From NCBI GenBank assembly GCA_900554275.1, contig USGS01000027.1, positions 1 to 19,665 on the forward strand: a DNA stretch of 19,665 nt. The letters run 5' to 3'. This document shows, one piece after another, positions 13,924 to 19,665 of the stretch (positions within the stretch are counted from its first letter, which is position 1; each line of letters starts with the position of its first letter). The translations under genes and the position numbers were made by a program. The notes under the pieces were generated by a model. That model saw only the letters and a program-made list of their open reading frames with translations. It was not told the DNA's origin and searched no databases. Origin of the DNA: an uncultured Eubacteriales bacterium. Its GTDB lineage: Bacteria > Bacillota > Clostridia > Oscillospirales > Oscillospiraceae.

Positions 13924-15642
13924 TCAGGCCTCCACCACCGGAGGGACGAAGTCCTCGATGGCGGCGCGGAGCTTGGGATGGTGGATGACGAAGTGGATGG
14001 CGGGGCTGCGGCCCTTGGACACCATGGCCCATTTACCCAGATGCATCTGTATTTCCAGGTTGCGGAAGGTGTGGCTGGCGGAGAGAGTGGCCGTGTAGCC
14101 GGGGTGGGTCCCGGCGAAGCGGCGGGTCTGGTCCAGGTGGGACTGGTAGTCCTCGTAGGTGTAGTGCAGATCCCGGGGATAGAACAGGCCGGACAGGGGC
14201 AGGGACAGGGGATAGGCCGCAAATTCCTCCGGGGACAGCAGGGGGAGGCGGTCCTCCACCGGATCGTGGGACAGGATGGCGTCCATCATGTCCCGCCGGC
14301 GGCGGGCGTAGTCCAGGATCAGGGTACAGTCCTCCTCGGAAACGTGACGGCGGAGCAGGAAGTCCCGGAGGAACGGCTCGTCCATGGTGCAGATGGGCGG
14401 GGCGGAGAGGATGTTCCGGCGCGGGCCGGGGAGGGCGGTGTCGGAGAGCAGGAACGCGCGGAGACGCTGCGCGCCGTCCTCACGGTAGATGTCCATGAGG
14501 GGCTTGGCACAGCGGAGCAGGTCGTTGGCCCGGCGGGTGTAATACTCCACGTCGGACTTGACGCTGGTCAGGTGATAGCGGCCCTCGGCGTGATGCCCGG
14601 CGATGGCTTCGCCGGAGAGAGCGGCAGAGCCGGAGACCTTCAGAAAGTGGAGAAAAACGTTGTTCTGAGCGTTTTTCAGGTAGTAGGGGGAGATCTGGCC
14701 GGTCATATACATGGGGATGTGGCTCTCCAGACCCAGCATCATCTCGGAGAAGGAGCGGTCAAGGTTGTGGATGATGTGGAGGTGGAGGCCCTTTTTCAGC
14801 AGGGCGGCCATGCCGAACATCCACTTTTTGGGGAAGTCCGGGTCCCGGGCCATCTCGGTCATGGGCATATCGCTGTAGAGGATGACCGGGTCGGCGGAGC
14901 GGGAGAGGGCGGTGGTCTTGAGAAAGTCCAGCTCCGCGTCCATCATGGCCCGCAGGCCGGTGACGGTGCGGCTGGTGGGGAGCTGGAAGGGCAGGGTGGG
15001 GATCTTCAGCTCGTCGAAGCGGATGGAGCGGATATACTCGTTCAGGTCGAACTCGTCCAGCTTGGTGAGAAAAGAGGATACATCGTTCTCCGGGCGGCCA
15101 TGACCGTCCAGCAGCCAGGTCTTGACGCGCTGGCGGCACTGCTCCGGGTCGGCGATGCTCTCCGGGGCGCAGTCCAGCAGCTCGGCCAGGACGGCGCAGC
15201 GGTCCGGGTCGTTGACCTCGGCGGCCACGTGGTTGGCTACGGCAGCGGCGAACTGCACCGGCTCGGCGGGCTGGCGTGCGCCGCTGCGGAAGCGGAAGAG
15301 GGTGGAGGCATCGTAGTTGGTGTGCTGGCTCAGGCGGGGGATGCTGAGACGGAGGACGGACACCAGCGTGTTGAAATTCTGCCGCAGGCGCTCCTTGTCC
15401 ACGGTGTCGCAGTCCTGACAGGCGAGAAACGATCGGCGCACGTCCTCGGCGGTCATGCTTTGGGACTGGGCGGCGATGACCTCACACAGGCGGGCGAAGG
15501 GCTCGCCGTGGAGGTCGGGGATGCGGCTGCCGCCGCGATAGCGGCTGAGGGCGGCGGGGGAGATATTGGCGGCGGCGCACAGCTCCTGGGCGGAGCAGCC
15601 CAGAGCGGCGATGTATTCGTTCAGTTGGTCACAAAAGCGCAT
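13924..15642 (-). CDS. Large double-HTH regulator-like protein of unknown function
   Basis: A 572-residue cytosolic protein. Residues about 5-45 form an XRE-type helix-turn-helix (CAAANISPAALSRYRGGSRIPD), and residues about 88-140 repeat the pattern (IPRLSQHTNYDASTLFRFRSGARQP), so the DNA-binding unit is duplicated within one chain. The remaining 430 residues have no named domain that I recognise. A conserved-looking patch lies at about 286-322 with HIIHNLDRSF and YMTGQISPYYLK. It may be a ligand-binding domain, perhaps distantly PLD- or TIR-like, but no HKD motif is present. I start at ATG 15642, preceded by GGGAGGA at 7 bases; an ATG ten codons upstream lacks such a site. The gene is single with its own promoter, divergent from the chimeric surface-protein frame, and it may control its own region. 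Confidence 0.7.
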   Translation of the reverse strand: MRFCDQLNEYIAALGCSAQELCAAANISPAALSRYRGGSRIPDLHGEPFARLCEVIAAQSQSMTAEDVRRSFLACQDCDTVDKERLRQNFNTLVSVLRLSIPRLSQHTNYDASTLFRFRSGARQPAEPVQFAAAVANHVAAEVNDPDRCAVLAELLDCAPESIADPEQCRQRVKTWLLDGHGRPENDVSSFLTKLDEFDLNEYIRSIRFDELKIPTLPFQLPTSRTVTGLRAMMDAELDFLKTTALSRSADPVILYSDMPMTEMARDPDFPKKWMFGMAALLKKGLHLHIIHNLDRSFSEMMLGLESHIPMYMTGQISPYYLKNAQNNVFLHFLKVSGSAALSGEAIAGHHAEGRYHLTSVKSDVEYYTRRANDLLRCAKPLMDIYREDGAQRLRAFLLSDTALPGPRRNILSAPPICTMDEPFLRDFLLRRHVSEEDCTLILDYARRRRDMMDAILSHDPVEDRLPLLSPEEFAAYPLSLPLSGLFYPRDLHYTYEDYQSHLDQTRRFAGTHPGYTATLSASHTFRNLEIQMHLGKWAMVSKGRSPAIHFVIHHPKLRAAIEDFVPPVVEA

Positions 15643-15670
15643 GGCGGTGTCCTCCCGGATGATTTCCCTC

Positions 15671-15676
15671 ATTATA
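15671..15676 (-). promoter_or_regulatory. Candidate -10 box of the double-HTH gene
   Basis: A perfect TATAAT on the minus strand, 28 bases upstream of the ATG at 15642. The matching -35 position is T-rich but poor, so the promoter may need an activator or may be weak. Confidence 0.5.
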
Positions 15677-15753
15677 CACCAAGCCGGGGAAAAGGAAAAG
15701 ACGGGAGAGGGAAATATTTTCCGCCGTGGCTATTGCCGGGGTGGAAAGAGACA

Positions 15754-15782
15754 TTCCGAACGGGAGGAAAAACAGGTATAAT
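15754..15782 (+). promoter_or_regulatory. Candidate promoter of the secreted-protein frame
   Basis: A perfect TATAAT (15777-15782) with TTCCGA (15754-15759) 17 bases upstream, three matches to the -35 consensus. The AAGGAGG ribosome site and ATG follow about 45 bases later. Confidence 0.55.
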
Positions 15783-15834
15783 AGGCCCTGATATAAACCG
15801 GCTGCGGCGCAGCCGGGAATAAGGAGGAGAGCAC

Positions 15835-17178
15835 ATGAGAAAAGGAAACGGGAAAAAGACGCTGCGGGCGGTGCTGGCGGCGGCGCTGGGCACGGTGATG
15901 CTAATGAGCCTGGCCTGGGCCGGAGTGACGGATGTGACCGGGGGAAGCAAAACGATCGTCAACACCACGGTGGAGAACGTCTATACGGATACCTATGACC
16001 GCAGGAGCTTTGCGCTGACCAAGGGCGAGAATACATTTGCGGATGCGGGCAGGTATTTTGGCGCGGGCGGTACGATGACGGTGCAGTTCAGCGGGCTGGA
16101 TACGCCGGTGAGCATCACCTACTCCGTGGCCAACGACGTGGTGACCATGACCGTGGACAACTATGACCAGCTGCCCGACGGCGTTTACAGCAGCGAGTAT
16201 CGGGAGCAAAAGGATAAGATGACCACCACGTATGACGGGTCGAAGCTGACGTACAACGGCACGGATTATGAAGAAGACGGCAGCACCGTCAAGAGGATCA
16301 ACGAGACTCGGCATGACTACTATACCCGCAACCACAAGATGGTGGCGTTTACGCTGACGGTGGGTGATGCCCCTGTTGTGCCATCCAGCGGTTCTTCGTA
16401 CAGCGGGCCGCATATCACACCGCTGCTGACAGCGCCCGACGCCAGGAGCGCCACGGACTACTCCAGCGGCATCTACGGGCTGACGTTCAAGAGCAGCGCC
16501 AGCTTCCCCAGCTTCCTGGGGGTGCAGGTGGATGGCAGGACCATCGACAAGAGCTGCTATATCGCCGAGGAGGGCAGCATCGAGGTGTATCTGAAGGCGG
16601 TGTATCTGCGGACGCTGGCGGCGGGCAAGCACACCATGACCATCCTCTCCAGCGTCATGCAGTTTGCCATGCTGCCCTTGCAGGGCATCGCCCAGGGGGC
16701 CCAGCCCATCTCCAGCTATAACTTCGGCGCCGGCAGCGCCCGGCGGGTGCGCCAGACCTTCCGTCTGCTGCTGAAGGTCTGCCTGGGGTACGCCCTGGTG
16801 CTGTGGGCCTGCATCCAGCTGTTCCCCGGGGCCTTCGCCCGGATTTTCACGCCGGAGCCGGAGCTGGTGGCCTTCACCGCCGGGATGCTGCGGATCTACT
16901 GCGGGGCCCTGTTCCTGATGGGCATCCAGATCGCCTGCAAGATGACCTTCGTGTCCATCGGCAACGCCCCCTGCTCCATCGTGGTGGCGGTGCTGCGGAA
17001 GTTCGTGCTGCTGCTGCCGCTGATCTATCTGCTGCCCCACCTGCTGACGGACCAGACCCGGGCCGTGTTCCTGGCGGAGCCTGTGGCCGATACCATCGCC
17101 GTCACCGGCACAGTGATCCTCTTCACCCTCCAGTTCCGCAAGGCCCTGCGGAAGCTGGAAAGTGAAAACAAGACGTAA
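15835..17178 (+). CDS. Chimeric frame: secreted surface protein joined to the C-terminal part of a MATE exporter
   Basis: One open frame of 447 residues made of two unrelated parts. Residues 1-29 are a signal peptide (MRKGNGKK start, AWA cut site); about 30-180 are beta-rich secreted sequence; 181-200 form a Ser/Pro linker; about 208-270 form an Ig-like X2-type module of clostridial surface proteins (GLTFKSSASF, GVQVDG and YLRTLAAGKHTMTI). From about residue 270 the protein is a MATE transporter (SSVMQFAMLPLQGIAQGAQP, then SYNFGAGSARRVRQTFRLLL and four or five membrane helices). MATE exporters normally have about 450 residues and 12 helices; here the first 60% is missing. Fusing a secreted module to half of a transporter makes no topological sense that I know. 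Start and ribosome site AAGGAGG are good for the first part. Assembly error or rearrangement is likely. Confidence 0.85.
   Translation: MRKGNGKKTLRAVLAAALGTVMLMSLAWAGVTDVTGGSKTIVNTTVENVYTDTYDRRSFALTKGENTFADAGRYFGAGGTMTVQFSGLDTPVSITYSVANDVVTMTVDNYDQLPDGVYSSEYREQKDKMTTTYDGSKLTYNGTDYEEDGSTVKRINETRHDYYTRNHKMVAFTLTVGDAPVVPSSGSSYSGPHITPLLTAPDARSATDYSSGIYGLTFKSSASFPSFLGVQVDGRTIDKSCYIAEEGSIEVYLKAVYLRTLAAGKHTMTILSSVMQFAMLPLQGIAQGAQPISSYNFGAGSARRVRQTFRLLLKVCLGYALVLWACIQLFPGAFARIFTPEPELVAFTAGMLRIYCGALFLMGIQIACKMTFVSIGNAPCSIVVAVLRKFVLLLPLIYLLPHLLTDQTRAVFLAEPVADTIAVTGTVILFTLQFRKALRKLESENKT
16636..16655. other. Breakpoint between two unrelated sequences
   Basis: The two proteins meet in a stretch encoding T-M-T-I-L-S-S. 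Both families carry a T-x-T/I-x-S-S-like sequence at this point, so a short shared stretch of bases could have served either recombination or a k-mer join by an assembler. Plus-strand base skew also changes around here. Confidence 0.7.
16640..17178 (+). pseudogene. C-terminal fragment of a MATE-family multidrug/Na+ exporter
   Basis: About 179 residues equal to the end of a NorM/MepA-like MATE protein: the TILSSVMQF and LPLQGIAQGAQPI helix, the cytoplasmic SYNFGAGSARRVRQTF loop, and later helices with FTPEPELVAF and QIACKMTFVSIGNAP. The N-terminal half, including the first six helices and the cation site, is absent. No start codon with a ribosome site is seen at the join, so if the sequence is correct it is either read as part of the upstream frame or dead. 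In its true genome the missing 5' part would be expected directly before this segment. Confidence 0.85.
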
Positions 17179-17208
17179 TATCCGGCCAGAATATTGCGGC
17201 TTGTATAC

Positions 17209-17239
17209 AAAAAGCATCCCCGGCAAAAGCCGGAGATGC
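17209..17239 (-). terminator. Terminator of the 54-residue membrane protein gene
   Basis: On the minus strand 11-base arms (17239-17229 and 17224-17214) pair with one mismatch around a TTTT loop and are directly followed by T5 (17213-17209). It begins 4 bases beyond the stop codon of the small gene. On the plus strand the T-run is displaced, so it is mainly a minus-strand signal, though it faces the MATE fragment as well. Confidence 0.75.
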
Positions 17240-17242
17240 CCG

Positions 17243-17407
17243 CTACTTCTTCTTTTTTCCTCTCAGTTGGTACATGATAAACGCCCCCATGGTAATGACG
17301 GCAAAAGCAGCTCCTATGTCATATATACCATACGATATAATACTCACATATAACCCTGCAAAATAGGCGGCCAGGGAGCAAACCACACTGAGAATGACAA
17401 CCCACAC
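17243..17407 (-). CDS. Small two-helix membrane protein, 54 residues
   Basis: A short frame with GTG start at 17407 and TAG at 17243. The product has two predicted membrane helices (about 2-19 and 30-46, the second with IGAAFAVITMGAFIMY) joined by a VSIISYGIYD turn, and ends in RGKKKK, a positive tail that should face the cytoplasm. GGAAAGGTGG lies 9 bases before the GTG. The frame has its own extended -10 promoter (17453-17481) and a terminator directly after the stop, which together argue strongly for a real gene. Base composition is much more AT-rich than neighbouring genes. I know no family for it; it could be a regulator of a membrane enzyme, a toxin-like peptide or a small structural protein. 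Confidence 0.7.
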   Translation of the reverse strand: MWVVILSVVCSLAAYFAGLYVSIISYGIYDIGAAFAVITMGAFIMYQLRGKKKK

Positions 17408-17437
17408 AAGAATTCACCACCTTTCCGTTCAAAATTT

Positions 17438-17470
17438 CTTCTTATGTTGTTGATTATAACATATAAGAAG
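17438..17470. promoter_or_regulatory. Inverted repeat around the -10 box, candidate operator
   Basis: CTTCTTATGTT (17438-17448) and AACATATAAGAAG (17458-17470) are inverted copies apart from a 2-base insertion, with 9 bases between. The repeat brackets the -10 box of the small gene and lies 79 bases upstream of the macro-domain gene, so a repressor bound here could affect both. Confidence 0.45.
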
Positions 17471-17481
17471 CCAAAACGCAA
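17453..17481 (-). promoter_or_regulatory. Promoter of the small membrane protein gene
   Basis: On the minus strand TTGCGT (17481-17476), 17 bases, then TGT and a perfect TATAAT (17458-17453), an extended -10 promoter. The leader to the GTG is about 40 bases. Confidence 0.7.
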
Positions 17482-17548
17482 AGAGCTTTTTGACCTATTC
17501 AACATTTTGCTGCCCGCAAAGCAGCAGCACATCATACAGGAGGAACCC

Positions 17549-18079
17549 ATGGAAAACATCTCCATCATCCTGGGTGACATCACCCAATCCCGGGTGGACG
17601 CCATCGTCAACGCCGCCAACACCACCCTGCTGGGGGGCCTGGGGGTGGACGGGGCCATCCACCGGGCCGCCGGGCCCGGCCTGCTGGCCGAGTGCCGCAC
17701 CCTGGGGGGCTGCGAAACCGGCCATGCCAAGCTCACCGGGGCCTATAACCTGCCCTGCCGCTATGTGATCCACACCCCCGGCCCCATCTGGCAGGGCGGC
17801 GATCACGGGGAGGCGGCCCTGCTGCGCAGCTGCTATCTCAGCTGCCTGGAGCTGGCCCTGGCCCACGGCTGCCGCACGGTGGATTTTCCCTCCATCAGCA
17901 CCGGGGTATACGGCTATCCCCTGCCCCAGGCGGCCCATGTGGCCCTGAAGGCCATGACGGACTTTCTCCGGGACCACCCCGGCATGCACCTGCGGATGAT
18001 CTGCCACAACCCCAACGCCCTCCGGGCCTATCAGGTGGATTGGAACATGTTCTATCAAGACGTAAAGCCCCACGCATAA
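17549..18079 (+). CDS. Macro-domain protein, O-acetyl-ADP-ribose deacetylase type
   Basis: A stand-alone macro domain of 176 residues. Such proteins bind ADP-ribose and the YmdB-like class hydrolyses O-acetyl-ADP-ribose or removes ADP-ribose from proteins. Visible motifs are GDITQSRVDAIVNAANTTL (residues about 9-27), LGGLGVDGAIHRAAG with the ligand loop, and the second binding loop PSISTGVYGYP (about 113-123). The family length is met in full. The ATG at 17549 follows AGGAGG with 6-base spacing; the frame continues 35 codons upstream but without a ribosome site. It is monocistronic and ends in a perfect terminator. No sirtuin or ADP-ribosyltransferase is nearby to suggest a partner. Confidence 0.93.
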   Translation: MENISIILGDITQSRVDAIVNAANTTLLGGLGVDGAIHRAAGPGLLAECRTLGGCETGHAKLTGAYNLPCRYVIHTPGPIWQGGDHGEAALLRSCYLSCLELALAHGCRTVDFPSISTGVYGYPLPQAAHVALKAMTDFLRDHPGMHLRMICHNPNALRAYQVDWNMFYQDVKPHA

Positions 18080-18117
18080 AAACCGGGCGTGCCGCCTGCG
18101 CGGCACGCCCGGTTTTT
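18078..18117. terminator. Strong bidirectional terminator after the macro-domain gene
   Basis: A perfect 18-bp stem (18078-18095 with 18100-18117) around a CTGC loop, including the A5 and T5 ends. It overlaps the macro-gene stop codon and lies 11 bases from the stop of the convergent DUF362 gene. Confidence 0.95.
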
Positions 18118-18128
18118 GCAGATTCCGG

Positions 18129-19226
18129 TCAGATTTTGATGAGCTCATACTCCCGGGTGCCCATGCCCAGCTTTTCCGCATGCTCCAGGCAGCTCATCCA
18201 GTCCGTCTCCGGGTGGAGATGGTGGAAGTGGTCATGGCCGCAGTCCCCGGCGGCAGCGGCCCCCGGCAGGGGCGGCTGAGCGTTTACCGCGTCCACACAG
18301 GCCATGTCCAGGGCCACCGGGTCAAAGCTGGCGAACATGCCCACATTGGGGATGATGGCCGCGTCGTTTTCGGCGTGGCAGTCGCAGTTGGGGGACACGT
18401 CGATGACCAGGCTGATGTGGAAGCAGGGCCGCCCGTCCACCACCGCCTGGGCATATTCGGCGATCTTCCGGTTCAGATTGGTGACCGTCTCGTCCCAGTT
18501 CACCCGGATGGCGTCCCGGGGACAGACGGCGATGCACCGGCCGCAGCCCACGCACCTGCTGTGGTCGATGCTGGCCTTGCGGTCTGTGACGGTAATGCCG
18601 CTGTGGGCGCAGATCCGGGTGCAGGCGCCGCAGCCCACGCAGTGGTCCTGGGCCACATGGGGCTTCCCGGCGTTGTGCTGCTCCATCTTACCGGCCCGGC
18701 TGCCACAGCCCATGCCGATGTTCTTCAGCGCGCCGCCGAAGCCCGCCTCCTCGTGGCCCTTGAAATGGGTCAGGGAGATGAACACGTCCGCGTCCATCAC
18801 CGCCCGGCCGATCTTGGCCTTCTGCACATACTCGCCGCCGCGCACCGGCACCTCCACCTCGTCGTTGCCCTTGAGGCCGTCGGCGATGATGATCTGGCAG
18901 CCGGTGGACAGAGGGGAGAACCCGTTGAGCATGGCGGCGTCCATGTGGTCCAGGGCGTTTTTCCGCCCACCTACATACAGGGTGTTGCAGTCGGTCAGGA
19001 AGGGCTTGCCGCCCCGCTCTTTTACGAAATCTGCCACGGTTTTTGCCCAATTGGGGCGCAGAAACGCCAGGTTGCCCGGCTCACCGAAGTGCATTTTAAT
19101 GGCTACATATTTGTTGTCAAAGTCAATTTCGCCCATGCCGGCGGTTTTCATCAACCGGGTCAGCTTCTGCTGCAGATTTTCCCGGAAATCTGCCCGAAAA
19201 TCTGCCCAATATACTTTAGATGCCAT
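18129..19226 (-). CDS. DUF362-domain protein with two [4Fe-4S] ferredoxin sites
   Basis: A 365-residue cytosolic iron-sulfur protein. Residues 1-185 and the C-terminal part (about 255-330) form the DUF362 domain, with KMHFGEPGN, the SLTHFKGHEEAGFGGALKNIG block and FASFDPVALDMA near the end. A dicluster ferredoxin is inserted at about 194-240: C196, C199, C202, C206 and C225, C228, C231, C235. The first set ends in C-A-H instead of the usual C-P, which may alter its potential. A His-rich stretch (GHDHFHHLH) lies near the C terminus. The family is common in anaerobes; its reaction is unknown, and electron transfer is inferred from the clusters. ATG 19226 follows AAGGAGC. Its promoter region shares a palindrome with the divergent synthase. 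Confidence 0.9.
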   Translation of the reverse strand: MASKVYWADFRADFRENLQQKLTRLMKTAGMGEIDFDNKYVAIKMHFGEPGNLAFLRPNWAKTVADFVKERGGKPFLTDCNTLYVGGRKNALDHMDAAMLNGFSPLSTGCQIIIADGLKGNDEVEVPVRGGEYVQKAKIGRAVMDADVFISLTHFKGHEEAGFGGALKNIGMGCGSRAGKMEQHNAGKPHVAQDHCVGCGACTRICAHSGITVTDRKASIDHSRCVGCGRCIAVCPRDAIRVNWDETVTNLNRKIAEYAQAVVDGRPCFHISLVIDVSPNCDCHAENDAAIIPNVGMFASFDPVALDMACVDAVNAQPPLPGAAAAGDCGHDHFHHLHPETDWMSCLEHAEKLGMGTREYELIKI

Positions 19227-19247
19227 AAAAAACAGCTCCTTCTCTTA

Positions 19248-19280
19248 CTTGATTCAATTATGGTATCATAATTGATCAAG
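19248..19280. promoter_or_regulatory. Long near-perfect palindrome between divergent genes, candidate operator
   Basis: CTTGATTCAATTATG (19248-19262) and CATAATTGATCAAG (19267-19280) are inverted copies with one missing base, around GTAT. It lies 22 bases from the DUF362 start and 28 bases from the RluA-family start and contains CATAAT on both strands as possible -10 boxes. It has no GC core and no T-run on either side, so an operator is more likely than a terminator. Confidence 0.6.
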
Positions 19281-19307
19281 AAAATCTACCCCCGGAGGCT
19301 CCACTTT

Positions 19308-19665
19308 ATGAGAATCCTTACACACATTGTCACCGCCCAGGAGGATGGCGCCATGGTAAAGCACCTGCTGCGCCAGCGTTTTGCGCTGTCCTCCTCCCTG
19401 CTCAAGTCCATCAAATGGCGCGAGGGGGGAATAACCCTCAACGGTGTACCGGTCACCGTAACCGCCCTCTGCCATGCCGGCGATCGGCTTGCGGCAGATG
19501 TATCCGATTCGCCCAGTCAAAACCCCAACCTGCACCCGATAGATTTTCCTCTCTCCATCCTATGGGAGGATGAGGATCTGCTGATCCTAAATAAACCTGC
19601 CGGCATCACCGTCCACTGTGCCGCCCTCACTCAGGAGCCAGTAACCGTAGCCGGAGCAGTGGCAC
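19308..19665 (+). CDS. RluA/RluD-family pseudouridine synthase with S4 domain, 3' end cut by the window
   Basis: The first 119 residues of an rRNA/tRNA pseudouridine synthase. Residues about 14-62 form an S4 RNA-binding domain (VKHLLRQRFALSSSLLKSIK, then ITLNGVPV and AGDRL), and the catalytic domain begins at about 82 with ILWEDEDLLILNKPAGITVH. The catalytic HRLD motif would lie beyond the window edge. The ATG at 19308 follows CGGAGG by 9 bases. Codon choice is less GC-biased than in the genes before base 16,640. It is the second RluA-family gene in the window, and differs from the one at 6718-7401 by having the S4 domain. Confidence 0.88.
   Translation, partial: MRILTHIVTAQEDGAMVKHLLRQRFALSSSLLKSIKWREGGITLNGVPVTVTALCHAGDRLAADVSDSPSQNPNLHPIDFPLSILWEDEDLLILNKPAGITVHCAALTQEPVTVAGAVA

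Noticed and set aside
13780..15822. A 680-codon plus-strand frame
   Set aside because: It runs through a terminator and lies opposite the double-HTH gene; composition is that of an antisense shadow and it has no recognisable domain.
16636..16655. Natural replication terminus (dif) as the cause of the skew change
   Set aside because: A change from G-rich to C-rich would fit a terminus, but it coincides with a break inside a gene and I see no dif-like palindrome; a join of unlike sequences explains both facts.
15901..17226. A 441-codon minus-strand frame crossing the chimeric join
   Set aside because: His/Gln/Gly-rich antisense shadow without start signals. Its passing through the join only reflects GC-rich codon structure on both sides.

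Overview
The window looks like chromosomal DNA from a GC-rich, low-oxygen Gram-positive bacterium of the class Clostridia, most like the Oscillospiraceae/Ruminococcaceae gut group. The grounds are the gene families: an IscS/IscU pair without hscBA, a GerMN lipoprotein, a DacF-like carboxypeptidase, a clostridial double-HTH regulator, Pr6Pr and a DUF362 ferredoxin. Purine-rich ribosome sites and short overlapping operons fit this too. No taxonomic search was possible. I see no tRNA, rRNA, CRISPR array, insertion sequence or phage gene.

Layout. 1-1853 (+): the iscS-iscU iron-sulfur assembly operon behind a promoter dressed with CCTA/TAGG half-sites. 1903-3339 (-): an NhaC-type antiporter with its own promoter and a large hairpin at the mRNA 5' end. 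3529-4592 (-): a small Smr-domain protein and a nitrilase-superfamily amidohydrolase, divergent from 4699-6678 (+): a YfcE-like phosphoesterase, endonuclease IV and a Pr6Pr membrane protein. 6718-8774 (-): a DacF-like D,D-carboxypeptidase followed by an RluA-type pseudouridine synthase. 8883-13873 (+): a five-gene operon of a ComEA-like DNA-binding membrane protein, an OmpR-type response regulator, a sensor kinase, a GerMN lipoprotein and an RsiV-like lipoprotein. Three of its four junctions overlap or lie within about 10 bases. 13924-15642 (-): a 572-residue double-HTH regulator of unknown role.

From 15835 the picture changes. One reading frame starts as a secreted surface protein and turns, near base 16,645, into the C-terminal 40% of a MATE multidrug exporter. 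At about the same place the plus strand changes from G-rich to C-rich regardless of gene direction. The last 3 kb hold a 54-residue two-helix membrane protein with its own promoter and terminator, a macro-domain protein, a DUF362 double-[4Fe-4S] protein and the start of a second RluA-family synthase. I think the contig is joined here from two different chromosome regions or genomes, by assembly error or by real rearrangement. Linkage across 16,645 should not be trusted without checking.

Functional reading. The most coherent system is the 8883-13873 operon: response regulator, kinase and GerMN lipoprotein occur in the same order as actinobacterial MtrA-MtrB-LpqB. It lies divergent from a peptidoglycan carboxypeptidase, so an envelope-sensing circuit is a reasonable inference. 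The other operons are housekeeping: Fe-S assembly, DNA repair, ion homeostasis and RNA modification.
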